Shown here one piece after another: positions 26,920 through 39,600 of a stretch of DNA of 64,000 bases (position 1 is its first letter; every line of letters starts with the position of its first letter). Source of the DNA: Corbicula japonica (Eukaryota; Mollusca; Bivalvia; Venerida; Cyrenidae); NCBI GenBank assembly GCA_038501625.1, contig JAZAYU010000185.1:930001-994000 (forward strand). The letters are read 5' to 3'. A program made the translations under genes and the position numbers. The notes under the pieces are model-generated. The model saw only the letters and a program-made list of their open reading frames with translations, was not told where the DNA came from and did no database searches.

Positions 26920-27246
26920 CTAAGGAGGTAAAATCTGAGCTCGGAGCAAGTGGTGGAGTTGAGAATCAGAGGCATACACTCAGAAACAGAGCACATACGT
27001 TCTCATCACTGACATCGTTCTGGAAAGCGAAGTTCGACTGTGATGGAGCGAAAGGAGATGCGCTTAGACAGCCTCAACCTTTGAAAGGGAAACTGACAGA
27101 GAAGACGAGAAAAGAGCATTTTACTGTAAGAATGTTTCACTTTTCAAGCTGCATGAAGAAAAGAGTGAACGAAATAATACGAGCGCCGAAAAATTTAAAT
27201 GTGTTTGCAGAAAGTGATATATATTTGAAGGAAAAGATCTATTAAA
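26920..27246 (+). other. Unrecognised open frame of about 105 codons in a GC-richer patch
   Basis: From 26932 to a TAA at 27244 one + frame is open without an ATG near its start. It reads SELGASGGVENQRHTLRNRA, then LTSFWKAKFDCDGAKGDAL and KGKLTEKTRKEHFTVRM. Base composition in 26930-27120 is clearly richer in G and C than the flanks. A GTAAGA donor occurs at 27126. I do not recognise the sequence; it could be an exon or an old element. Confidence 0.25.
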
Positions 27247-27589
27247 ATTGTTGATATTTAAAATTATTTCAGAGAAATTTCTTGGCAACTTTTGGTCTAA
27301 AGAGCGAGATGTAAGAAAAGCAGAAATAATCATTTGCGCAATAAAGTTTAATAATCTGTAAACCCCATAAATAACTTTTAACAACATTATCTTTCATAGT
27401 TTTCTTCGTTTTCCATAACAGAGTATTATGCACATTAGGGAAAAAAATCCTGCATATTGACGACTAGCCGCATTGGGTTTGTTTTATTTCTTCTAATATA
27501 AAGTCGTATTTTATTTTCAAAAGGATCTTCGATTTTAAGTTCATATTGAAATAAGTAAACCAAGCATTTATCACATAATATCGATTCAT

Positions 27590-28092
27590 CTATGCAGTTA
27601 TTTGCCAAAATTGAATTACTTTCATGTTGGTTTTTTATGACAAAAAGTCACGTTTAATACCGAGTGATACCGCCATTTGCTCGTAGGGATACACTTTTGC
27701 GTCGCATTGACAACACTGTTTACTCTGTGCGTTCTAGGTAACATTATTCCATTCTTCAGTCAGTGCTTGTCGAAGGTCACCAAGATTCTGTGGTGGCTAG
27801 ACACGTGCATAAGTGCGTTTCTTTAGAACTCCTAAACGTGTCCGATCATTGACATGTCTAGAGACGAGGATGGCAAGTCTAACATGTTATTTTGTTCAAA
27901 GAAATTACATATTGCAACAGTTGTATGTACCATTGCCCTAGTCCAGCCCGTCTGGACGTTATCAGTGACGTCGTCTATCGACTTGCCGGACCTACCATTG
28001 CCCCAACATGCTGTAGAACACTCATATGATGCTGACGATGAGCATACCGTTGCATTCCATTTTTTTAAAGCATGATGATAGAATGACACCAC
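27590..28092 (-). pseudogene. Tc1/mariner-like transposase remnant 2
   Basis: The - strand frame ending at 27832 has FFEQNNMLDLPSSSLDMSMI, matching the block around the second Asp and the PDLxPIE motif of Tc1 transposases. Downstream, in broken frames, are RQALTEEWNNV and SLRANGGITRY, the family's C-terminus. The Trp codon after GHV is a stop, and catalytic residues are altered. Confidence 0.65.
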
Positions 28093-28149
28093 GTGTTTTA
28101 AACATGTTTTGACTGTGAATCGGTCGACATCTTAAGTGCACATTGAAAT

Positions 28150-28214
28150 AACAAGAAATATCTTTAAAAAAGATAAACGGCGTTGATGGAAAAGATTTAT
28201 ATATACATGTATAT

Positions 28215-28298
<84 letters not shown>

Positions 28299-29167
28299 AA
28301 TACGGAGCTGCGAAGCAGACACAGTTTAGTTATTTATTTTATTTGTTATAGCTATTGACGAACCCTCGCTGCCCTCTAAGTATGACCTAGAGATTAAGCG
28401 ACCGAATTATGACAACTCATAAATTCATTGAAAGTGTCTTTAAAAAATGTTGAAGCTGTTGCAACAATGTCATACAGTGATAACAAGCCGATTAACGAAG
28501 CAATGTCTTACATTAAGTCTTGATCTACATTTATTCAGTTTCAATTAAAAATACCTCTTGTAGAGTTAGAACTCAAGATGAATCAATGTCCTTGAAATTT
28601 AATAAAAATAAATACAAACATCACAAAAAGAAATCTACCAACTTTTACGTAAATTAACTTTAAAAAATGTGTCCGTTCTGAGTATTGAACCCGGGGCCTC
28701 CGTTTGCGAGGCGAGAGTGTTAGCCACTACACTACAATGAACTTGTAGTTTATATGTACTTGAAATTAACAATCAGTATCAACGGAACTAGAAAGGAACC
28801 AGTAAGAACTGGAAATATCTGCGCATCTCTTTCGTTTTACACTGTGTATTGTATGCAAGTGTTTACCTGACATCCAAGACTATTCGATATAAAATTGTAT
28901 TTATGCCATCAATATTGACTTTAATACTGGGTATTTAAATTGTAAATATGTTGTTTTTTTTTTCTCCAATACAACACCCACTAACAACCAATCGAAATAA
29001 TCCCACTAGATACCTCTCGACCCTGGTAGATGCCTCTCTAGTGTAAATAGCTACCAATCGAAATAGTTTATTTCATTTTCCCTCTGCATAATATGAGAAT
29101 ACGAGTATTATTTTCAACATTTCATTGGTCGAAAAACTAGGTCAAAAGTGAGCTTAGACAGCTAACC
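28150..29167 (-). repeat. 970-bp interspersed element, copy 2
   Basis: It is the reverse complement of 5807-6777 and adds a (GAAA)n array at 28216-28300. The tRNA-like part lies at 28675-28740. Confidence 0.7.
28216..28300. repeat. (GAAA)n microsatellite
   Basis: About 21 AGAA tetramers without interruption. Copy 1 of the host element has only TTTCTTTCTT at the matching site (about 6700), so this array expanded after the copies diverged. Confidence 0.95.
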
Positions 29168-30405
29168 CCCAAAAAAATCGAAACGTTAAATACACATTTA
29201 CTGTACATGTCATGTGTGAATTTTAAATAGTCACGTGTCTCATGACTACAACACATTATATTTCTAGTGTCGTGTTTTCAATACTTTTCACACAATTCTT
29301 ATTGAGTAATTTATGTAGTAACTTGTGTAAAAATAGAAATTTCTTCAAAATACATGGCATTAAAAATTGTGCGTTTTTAAATGTACTTAGTAATAAATAC
29401 TGATGTAACATATAATTATCGCATGGTTAAAATAAAGAAAGATAACTCAGTATTTATGAATGGAATAATAAAAGAGTCCGAACAAATTAAATTTGAAAAA
29501 TGTGTGCCGTCTTTCATTGTGGCTGTTCGAATAAAACACCGTCACGTCACAATTTTATAAATTCTCGTCAATATTTTGGTTAGAATTGAACATATTTTGG
29601 AGTGTAAATATAAGAAATGAATCGATATTTGTTCACGTTTGTCAGGCTCAGCACGAGGCTAGGCGGCGTTTACTGTAATATGCATTTCCTTTACTGTTTA
29701 TGAACAGGCTCAGAGTCTGCAATTTATAGATAAATAGGAATTAATATATACCTTCGTTTTACTTCACTCTGGTGAAGTAAAACTAAATAATTTTTTTGTT
29801 TATTGAGAACATGGCGATTTATGGTGATTTAGGAGATATTACAAATCAGAAGTGTTACTTTTAGACATTAAACGAATTAAGTTCGATACTTTCTTTATAA
29901 TTTTTTACGCATATTCGTCATTTGGCTTATTTACGACGTGCAAGCTTTCTCTCACTTGAACATACTCCGGCCTTTTATCTTGGAGTTTAAACAGATGTTT
30001 TAGAAACTATATGACTTGAATAACGTTGTTTAAGGTTTGGTATTCATTCATCAAATGCAATTAATTATGAGCTTTACACGCATTTTGAGCGAGTTATTTG
30101 TTGGTGATGTTCAAAGTATTTTATTCATGTATGAAAGGAAAATAGTTTATGAAATTGCTTAAAAACTTAGACTAACGAAAGAAACATACTGAAATTTGCA
30201 TTTTGTTTATTGTCACAATTCCATCCTATTTTGATGGTTATGCATCGTCCATTGCGTTACATGCTTATTTCATAAAGTACAGCATAGTTTATCTGTTGTT
30301 TTCTGTTTTTGTTTTTTGTTTTAAATGTTATAAATGATTTGATCTAAATGTTAGAACAACTAATAGAGATTTATTATTGTTTTACTTGTAAAGGGAAACG
30401 ACCAA
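29168..30405. promoter_or_regulatory. Upstream region of the GBP-like gene; no clear promoter
   Basis: This is the 1.2 kb before the proposed first ATG. It has a short foldback-2 fragment (about 29640-29720) and a 12-bp perfect hairpin at 29756-29783 (GTTTTACTTCAC, loop TCTG). I see no convincing TATA box or interferon-type response element. Confidence 0.25.
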
Positions 30406-30607
30406 ATGTCAGTAGAAGAAGGGAAGAGAGTTTTTTTGCCGGACAGAAAAGGAAAATTGAATCTGTCATCAATACTCCCTGCTAGAACAGGTTATTCGGA
30501 CGATGACGGAAATACACAAGGAGAACGATGTAGAGCTAGATTGACTAACACTGCAACACGTGCAAGAGAGATTAATAAATCCAGGCATGTGCAGCCCCGT
30601 TTCGTAG
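30406..30607 (+). CDS. GBP-like gene, proposed exon 1 (N-terminal extension)
   Basis: The exon has an ATG at 30406 and 67 codons plus one base before a donor reading GTAG|GTTAGT. Its last base G joins the AT that opens the next proposed exon to make an Asp codon in frame. The peptide begins MSVEEGKRVFLPDRKGKLNL and ends in an Arg-rich stretch (TRAREINKSRH). I recognise no domain. An in-frame stop lies at 30364, and TGTAAAG just before 30394 could instead act as an acceptor, so this may not be the first exon. The frame is open and codon use looks coding, but homology is lacking. Confidence 0.5.
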
Positions 30608-33600
30608 GTTAGTATAAATAAAACCGAAGGTCCGCGTGAAGAATGTAAAGTAATGTAAACATTATGGTTGATTTCAACATCAACAACAGCAACACAACGT
30701 TCGAAAGTAAAATTAATTCAACATTTTCCAGTAACTCTTTTAGGTAACACCTATTTCGGTATTGAAAAGAATGTATTGTTATGGTTAAATTGAAAATCTT
30801 GTATGATTTATGAGTTATGCATAGTTTGTTAGAAACGTTAGTTTGCCGGGACGCTTGGCTTACTCGCGTCTTAAACAAAACAATTAAAGTTGTTTTTGTT
30901 TATTGTCCTGTTTTAATATGAATTTATGAAAATTGCCGTGAACTGTGCAAGATTAATTTTTAATGTAATATGTTCTCCATTATTGGCTAAATGATAATGC
31001 AAAATGGCGTCAGTATGCCATATGGTTGTTAATTCTAACTCAATTTAATATCTTAGTCATTATAATTATTGCTTATCAATTTTTCTTTTCGGCACCATCC
31101 TTTTTTGATCTAGATTTTTTTTCTTTATGTTCACCAAAGACCGCACAAAGGCATCACTTCAGACATCAATTGATTCGTAATTTGCTTTCAGAGACTAATA
31201 TGCTCTTTTTGAAAATACAATCTGTATATGTCGACTCATTTTCGCTGTTTTTATTAGTTAATTGTAATACCTAAAGCAATATAAAACTTACAAAGATTGT
31301 TTTACTGATTTTTAAAATTGTGTTGCTTATTGAAGATACATTTAATATGGAAGTAAAAGAACTGGTACAAAATGTCTGCTGTGATTCGGATAAGTTATTG
31401 GATGATAACATAATTATTGTACATCAGCCGAATGAACAGCGTGTAAGTACTAAACTAAAATTTATTTTTGACAACTAAATTAATTTAAAATACTTACAGT
31501 CACAAAACATGTTACCATATTAGGGTTTGCGCAATATTCCAATATCTGAAAAGGTGTTCTCATCCAGATGTCCATGTGTGCTTTTCTGGTAATAACACGT
31601 TGTTTTAAATTTTGAAAGGAGAAAAGGAAAAAAAACTGGTTGGAACCGAAGTAAAGTTTAATAAATATTTAAAAAGTACGTTTGATTCAAAATTTTCTCC
31701 AGAGTGCTACTTATTATTGAACTATTCGCTAGTTTTGCAAAATAAAAGTGTAGAAAAGATGCGTTAAAGTTTGAACTTCAAATACGTTTTTCTTTTCGAT
31801 TCCAAATTGCTATACATTTTTACATTTTAGCACCTTAATATCGGAAAAAGGTATGAAGTTTATTTTATTATCTAAACCCTCTATATTACGAACAAACCTT
31901 TTTTCTAGCTTAATGAATCTTTAAAAACAACTCTAAGAAAATACTTTGCACCGGTTTGTCGACACGAACAAATATAAATATTTTAATCCGTAACGCGATT
32001 TAAGAATGTGCGTTTGCCTGCTATCAAACTCGAAGGAGAGGAGCACATATAAACTTACTGAGCAGTCTCTTGAACAAGTTACTCACACGCGGCATTATGG
32101 TATCGATTAAACCTAAATTACTGGTAGTGATTGATCTTGGCTTTTATCTTTTATAATATGCATACTGTATTACAATGCAAAACATGTAAACAATTTTTGC
32201 TGGTGTCACTGAAAAAGTGAGATATGCACATCAGGAATCGCCACACTCACAAAAACACAACCTCCCCATGCAGCGAAAAAGAAGAGAGTTGTAAGTTGTG
32301 AGTTGTAAGTTGCGAAAACGAGTCAATGACGATAAGCATAGACAATCGATTTTACCTCAATTTTGATTTATTCCTGCTCGAATTTCGAGGCGATATTCTT
32401 GACTGAATGATGCACATATAATTTCTGAAAATCCTCCTTTACGAGAGCCACGAAAAATAGAATATAATAGAATTAAAAACACTTTGAAGCAAGAAACGGT
32501 ACGTATTGTCTTGCTTGTTTTTCTTCTTTAAAAGGCTTTATGCATAAACAGCGTACATACAGGAACATACCTGATTGATTTAATCCTGCATTATCACTTA
32601 CTTCCAAAAGGTGCCATTGACACTGAGTCGACAAACAGAAACATGTTTTTACTTCGTCTACATGGTCAACCAGATTAGAAAAAGATACCTAATATAGTAG
32701 CACCAAAACAGGATTAAACTCGATTTCACGATGCTTCTATCAAACTATCATAGACAAAAGATTAATTACATTGTATACGAACCAGATGAAAAGGGAACTT
32801 TGAAAGCCATCGAACACGACACATATGAATATATTACAGGCTCGGTTTGATTGAGCCAGTTCATGGACAGAAATGGAAATGCATATTACTGCCCACGCCG
32901 TCTAGCCGCGGGTTGAGCGCAACTCAATATTTACACCAATAAACAGTACAATTTTAACTATCCCGAACGATGGTGTGAAGAAAACCATTTTATCCTCGTC
33001 TTTAACTGTATCACTATTTTTAATGATATATGATGTATGTTGAATGTCGAATGTTTATTTAAAAAATACGGTTATTCGTAAGAAAGATTGATTTTAATGT
33101 TGTTCGAAAAAAAAAATAATTGTATTCCGATTATTAAAAATCTGAAAGTCAAAGCCAAAGTTCAGTGATTCAAAAGTTTTATGAAGGGGTATAAAAACAC
33201 TTAAAAGTGTTAAGACAAGTTTTGATTTTTATTGAGTTTCTGAAAGACACGTTTAGTTACAAAATAATATTATCGCGCCGGTTACTAAAAGGCAAAAAAC
33301 AAATAACTGTCTTTAAATGTGCAGATAGTCATTATTGTTAAGTTAGTCAGTAAATTTACAGACATGATGAACAATTTTTATGAGAAGGGAATTTTGTAAT
33401 TGTGAAAGTTGCAATAAAATAATAGAAAGTGTTTTTCTTAACTTCTAACCTAAGTCTCGTCAATGTCATTAAATAATAGTGTAAAGTGTTTACATGCATG
33501 CTCATTAAACATTCTATTTTTACAATTAACCTATTTCATCACTTTAAAGATTTCAATCTTAAAATTAACAGACTTCCATCTCTTTGGATTTTCAGATTGA

Positions 33601-36600
33601 TTAAAATGTTATAGACAGTCTGTAAATAAACGAATTCCTTTTAGCTTGTCAATTTGGAAAATATCATCAACCGAACCATAACCTGGTATTTATTATGTTT
33701 TGAAAAGCACCTATTACTAGTAAATAGCTACCCGACAAGCAAAACAACACTAGAAGAAAGATTTGTTTTTGTCTTTAAAGCCAGCTTCAGGATTTATCAG
33801 TATTTTCACTGATTATCGGTTGAAAACGTTGAACACCTGAATGTATTAATTGTACAAAATGAAAATGCATACAATGCCTTTCATCTCATAAAAGTATATA
33901 TTAACAATTAAAACTTGCACAAAGAAAATTGAATAAATGGCCGCTTTATAAATTGCATCTAGCGCCCATAAATTATAACTTTCCCTTGGTAGGTGTAGAA
34001 AATGTGTTTGTGTAATTCACTGTTAAAATTAGTTAAAAAATGTTCAAACCTTGTGTTCAGTTTTCATCTGTTAATCTAGAAGTTTCAGCTCACATGACCC
34101 TAAGCCGGAAATGACCTTTGGCAAAAAAACTGTTCCCCCTCTGCTTTCGAACCTTCAACCACTTAAGGAAATAAAACTCGAAAAATCGAGGACAAAGAAG
34201 ATATGCGACAAGATTTCATTTATTCGAACCCATAAACGGTTTTATGATCGATTTTTAATACCTTAATTTAAAAAGGTAAAATATGCATATCAGGAGTCGC
34301 CACATTCAGAAAGAACAGCCTCCCCACACTGCCAAGAAGAAGAGAGAGAGATCATGGTTAATAAAATGAACAGTTTAAAAAAGACACCACAATCATTTAA
34401 CGGAAATGAGAACAGTCAGTGCCAAATCTAATACTTGGGGGTTCAAACCAGGTTCTAGGGTGCACCAACCTCACACTTGCCCCAACACGTTCTCAAATCA
34501 ACAAACAAGTACAAGTTGTCTTGGTGAAATAACTCCAACTCACCCATCAGCTTAACAATGCTGCATGCAAAAGCACTCAAACATATAAAACATAAGAAGC
34601 TAGTAACATTGCAAAGTCAAAGGGGCGAGTACTAAATAATCTTAAGTTCTTGTCAAATCATCGCTTCTACGTTAATGTTATCGTTTAGTATCATTTATTT
34701 AAATGATGATAATAGTTTAATGCAGAAACTTTAATTAATGGCTGTTGCTTATTGTTTTTAAGTGCACAGCTGTGTGTGTACTTTGACATTAAGTTGTTAT
34801 TAATCTGTTGTTTAATAATAAATATTGATACTTTGTGTTTCGTTTTGTTTATATTTAAGGCTTATTGATAAGCTCGTGAATTTGCAATAGGGGAGTAAAT
34901 AAGGGCCGTGCATCGTGTATCTTTTTGCGCGCAGGGCATATGACGATATTATGACGTTATGACGTCACTCGATAAATTTCAATATAATTCAAGAATTATG
35001 GCGAACAAAATTAAAACAAATATTTTAAATCCAAGGCTATCCTCTGCGTCTTCTGTCCATATTCCAGCTAAATTAAATACTTTTCTATACCTGCAACCGT
35101 CAGTTCGTTTATCTACAATTAATCTATCGTCGGCCACTTCCGTCAATTTGACTGGTTTGCAGAGTGCACATTGCACTAATTTATTTTATTGTATATTATA
35201 CAAGTGCGATTTAAAGAGGTGCAAGTGCTGCAGCTTTTTTTAAATGTAGTTCAACAATTAAATCAACAGTCAATGGTAGAACTTTTTCAGTAAACATCGA
35301 TTCAGATATCGACTGACAAACGGACAATATTATTTATGTTTTAACCTGAAATGCTTTAAATTGTGGGATTCAATATGTTGGACAAACTGGTCGCCCTTTG
35401 AAAACACGTTTTAGTCAGCACTGTTCTAAAATAAGAAACAATCATAAAATCAATACATTTTTATATAAACATTTCAAACGATCAGGCTAAACATGTTAAT
35501 ATTCAACCTGTTGAAAAAGTTATATTTGATAACAGTGCTTTAAAGCATTTAAAATAAGAGCAAGACTTATATCGGAGCAAAACTGGATACAAAAACTCCA
35601 AACACCCTATCCACTTGGATTAAATGATATTATTTATCAAGAAGGCAACATTTTAAAAAATCCTGATTTTGACATTTTTGATTTGCTAGAATTACGAAAA
35701 CGAAAATCGAGATCACACGGGATAAGGACTAATGGTAACATCAAAAGAAAATCACGTGCTCATTGTTCTATTCATGACCTTCAAAATATTTTAAAACATT
35801 CTGGTAGACATGCTATTCTGTCGCGTTTAGCTTCTCTTTCTATTTCAAGTTTACAAAAAAATAAGGAAGCCGATGATACTGTTATTAGAACTTATCCACT
35901 TTATGAAGTTGCAAGCCTTACTCAGTGTTACACTCGGCATGTTCTAAGACCACACATTAACTTGGAATCTGATCACCAAAGACATTTCCTTAAAATTTCG
36001 TTTTTAAATAAAGGCATAGATTTTATTGACCTTCCAAGTATATTTAAAGATAGTTTTAAAACTATTGAATTGGCAATACCTAATTATTTCAAGAATACTG
36101 AAACACCCATCGTTTGTTATAAATATAACAAGCCTATAAGAAACACAATTTTCAATAACAACAAAATTACCTCGGATTTACAGATTGTTGAAAACACACC
36201 ATTATCTTGAGACTGTTCTAATTCAAAATTTTGCTATCAACTTGCCGGTCATATCGTTACAGGGGATCTAAATGTTATCAAAGACTTTAGAATCCACAAT
36301 CTAATTTCAAAAGGTCCAAAATATAGAATCAGTGTTGAGCCGAAACAAAACAAGACAAAGTACCTACTGTGTATTGGTTGCCTAAAATGCACACAACACC
36401 GTACAAAGCAAGATTTATCGCTACAGTTGTTCAGGCAGTAACGGATAGCTAAGCAGATTACCGCTGCACAGGTCTTTAAAAGTAGAAATTTCACCAACAA
36501 ATCGATACTTTCCGACAGAGAAAAGTGTACACACTTCAAAACAGGTCATTTTTAAACATTCTGCCAGATCTGTCACGCACTAATCTTTGTTTATATTACT

Positions 36601-39600
36601 GTAACGGCCGAGCACTACTAAAAATCATTTAATTTACCTTGTTCAATATAGATCCTAGTTGGGATGATTAACCATCATCAAGAAATAATTATTCACATTC
36701 AGAACCATTTGCAAATTCGTCAAACAGCTTCACAATTCATCAATCTCTATGTAATTCAATGCAATTTTGACATCTTCAACATCCGGGCATTTCGTAGCTT
36801 TTAGACCACACCGTAGAATTCATAAAATCATCAAATACTCAATATTCTGCATTAAAACCCACACCTTATCTATTTTGCTATAATTATTTATCAAATCTAT
36901 GTTTTATGCAATTATTTGTTTCTTTGTTTTGACACGTTGTTTGTATTTTCATTTTATGCGAAAATAACAATTCACCTCTTCAACTAAATTGCATTCTGGT
37001 ACCTGGCATCAAAAGCCGGGACCCAATCAAGACTACTATAAAAAGACCAAACAGAGAAGAAATTTCGCATTCGTTCGCCAGCTCTTCATCAGAGCGTTTC
37101 TAAAAATAGCCTACCACACTGCCAAGTGTGCGGTGACGGTGTCACCATTGGCGGGACCAGTGGCAGACCATAAGCAAGAACCACAGGCAGATCTTTGGCA
37201 AGACCAAAGCAGACCTCTGGCACGACCTTTGGCAGACCATTGGCAATGCCTTTGGCTGACATTTGTCAGAGTGCACTTGGCATATGGCAAACCAAACGTA
37301 ACTAACCCTAACTTCTTACTAAATTGTAAATCACTGTGTATAACAGTCTCACAAATGATCCGTTCATTGAACAAGTATTACCAAGGGCGAACGAATGTCG
37401 TGAACAACAAAGGCACCCAAACACTGTCACTCCAAAGTGACCCTGTCAATTTCAAATAGCTCCATCGGTTATCAAGACACAGTTCATACACTGTGCACTT
37501 TCCTCAACTGTAAGCGCCAAAGTCGCCTTACCAGTTGTCATATAGCTACCGTACCGAATAGGGTGAATCGCCCTCTCGTAAAGTGTCATTAGATACTATC
37601 TTATTCAGGACCAAGCGTCCACCTTGTCATATTGCAAAATACCGACAATTCCTGTTTCACCAGAAACAGAAGCCCGTACATACTAGTGCGGATGAGGTAG
37701 CCAGTGTCACTGCACACATTTACATAACCGATAGCACAGTCACCTTGGCTTAAGGACAATCAGCTGGCAATTACGCGTACTGAAGTTCCTTTTGACCCAA
37801 GTGCTCCACCACAAGCATAACGTGCCTTACAGTTGTTCACCATTTATTCACAAAGTTCCAAGCTCATTGCACCTTTCAACATTAATCGCTTAAGGCTCCC
37901 TAGCGAGTTATCTGAGGCGATCGCACATTTTCGAACAACGTGTCATAGTGTACATATTGTATAGTCTTGTACATTTACCAATCATCGTTGGAGTTGTTTT
38001 TAATACTGGCGCGCATGCGCCAGTATTTTACTAACGATGCTGTGAACTCTGCGACGCGCAGTCCTGAACTTCGGGGGTATCAATGCGACCACGAGAGCGT
38101 ATCAAGTAAGTGGTCACCGCGAGAGCAGGCCGAAATGTTCTGCACAAGTGTGAAGCACAATGCAGCACACCATTCCACGAATTCTGAGCGATTGATAGTA
38201 AGTTTCCGTGTAATTTTGGAGCATCCATGCCAAAAATTCCATCGGACAATGTAGAGTGAAATCATGACCAGCTACGGCAGTGAACAAGCAACTGGATATG
38301 AATGAGTAGTTTAGTTACGCCTGAAAGATTTCGTAGTTGTGTGGCATAACAAGTAGTGCATTTTAAGAAAATACAAATATTTCGAGAAGGAATGCGAACT
38401 TTGAAAGATAATTCTACAAATAAAAACAAGAAAACAATTCAATGTTGTGATTCGCAAGGAAAGGATATTAAAAGAACGATTAAAAACAAATCAGTCACGT
38501 GACAAGCGGGAGATAGCGTGGGTTGCCATTTTGGTTAGGCTGGAGTAGTTGTGGATCGAGATTTTGCTCGGCTAACAAGGACCGGGCCGGGTCCCAGTGT
38601 TCTCCCCAGACAACCGTTAACAAGCTTTGATCTATTTCCAACAAGTGTTAAATTCGCCGACATCCGTTTATTCAAAATCGACATGTCATAATTTTCTGTT
38701 TCTTGCATTGTAAACACAGGTCGCTTTTTAATACACACCTCATTCAAGGTTAAGCATTGGGCGATTTGACCAATCACAATCGATTTCTTTACATAACTCT
38801 GGATAACTCCGCCTCTCCACGTGGTGAATTCGCAAGTCTGTCGGTGTCGTTTGATCGTATTTTGGCTCTGTTGACTCTTGATATTCTCAATTAATAGCGG
38901 AACCCGGTGTGTTTAACATAATGTTCAATGATTTAAATGAGATGCGATCATGAGTAATTATTTGGTTATTCTTAGTTCTGTGATTAGAAGACAAACACTT
39001 CGAAAATTGTACTGTATACATGTATGAAAATAATTGTGCGATAATGGAATTGTTTTAAACAAATCTATTGGCAAGTTGCATTTAGAACTTAAATTGCAAA
39101 AGAAATACATTCTGTGGCATTTTACTGCGCTATCATCGTAACGATCAATTCATTTTCGTCGGACACATTTTCAAGTATGCATGCGCGAAAGAACGACGAC
39201 TCGTCAATTCTATCTTATTTCAAGAGAAACCGGCCTTGTGAGGCTGATGCCAACTCCATCGGGCATTCTGAACTTCAAAATTCTAGAAATGAGATCGAGA
39301 TCATTTCCGGATAGCCCTTCAAGAGCGACTCTTACGACGCCAAGTACCCCTTCACGTCGTGAAATTACTCCGACGCCGGACGCGGTACCCCAACATGCCG
39401 AGACACTGAATCAACGCCGGCTACCTCGAACAGCCAGTTCGATCCAGTCAGGTGTCGATCCTAAGTGGAAGAAAGTCTACTTCTGGTTGCAAGAAGTTGG
39501 CAATGTTTTCTATATATATTTACTTAGCCTTGTGACTTGCATTAAATAAATAAAATAACTCAATTTCATGCTACTATATATAAAAAGGGAAATATGCATA

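Noticed and set aside
27832..28092. 86-codon minus-strand ORF as a host gene, and its 73-codon + strand shadow
   Set aside because: The - strand peptide matches a decayed Tc1 transposase block, and the + strand frame is its antisense.
30170..30200. Interferon-response-like element (CGAAAGAAAC) upstream of the GBP-like gene
   Set aside because: It lacks the required spacing of the GAAA half-sites and is easily found by chance in AT-rich DNA.
34277..34960. Hammerhead ribozyme in the Penelope terminal repeat or leader
   Set aside because: Such ribozymes occur in some Penelope-like elements, but I found no CTGATGA and GAAA core with supporting stems in this copy.
37060..37110. CTGATGA followed by GAAA on the - strand (hammerhead-like)
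   Set aside because: The spacing exists, but no stem II or stem III pairing could be drawn.
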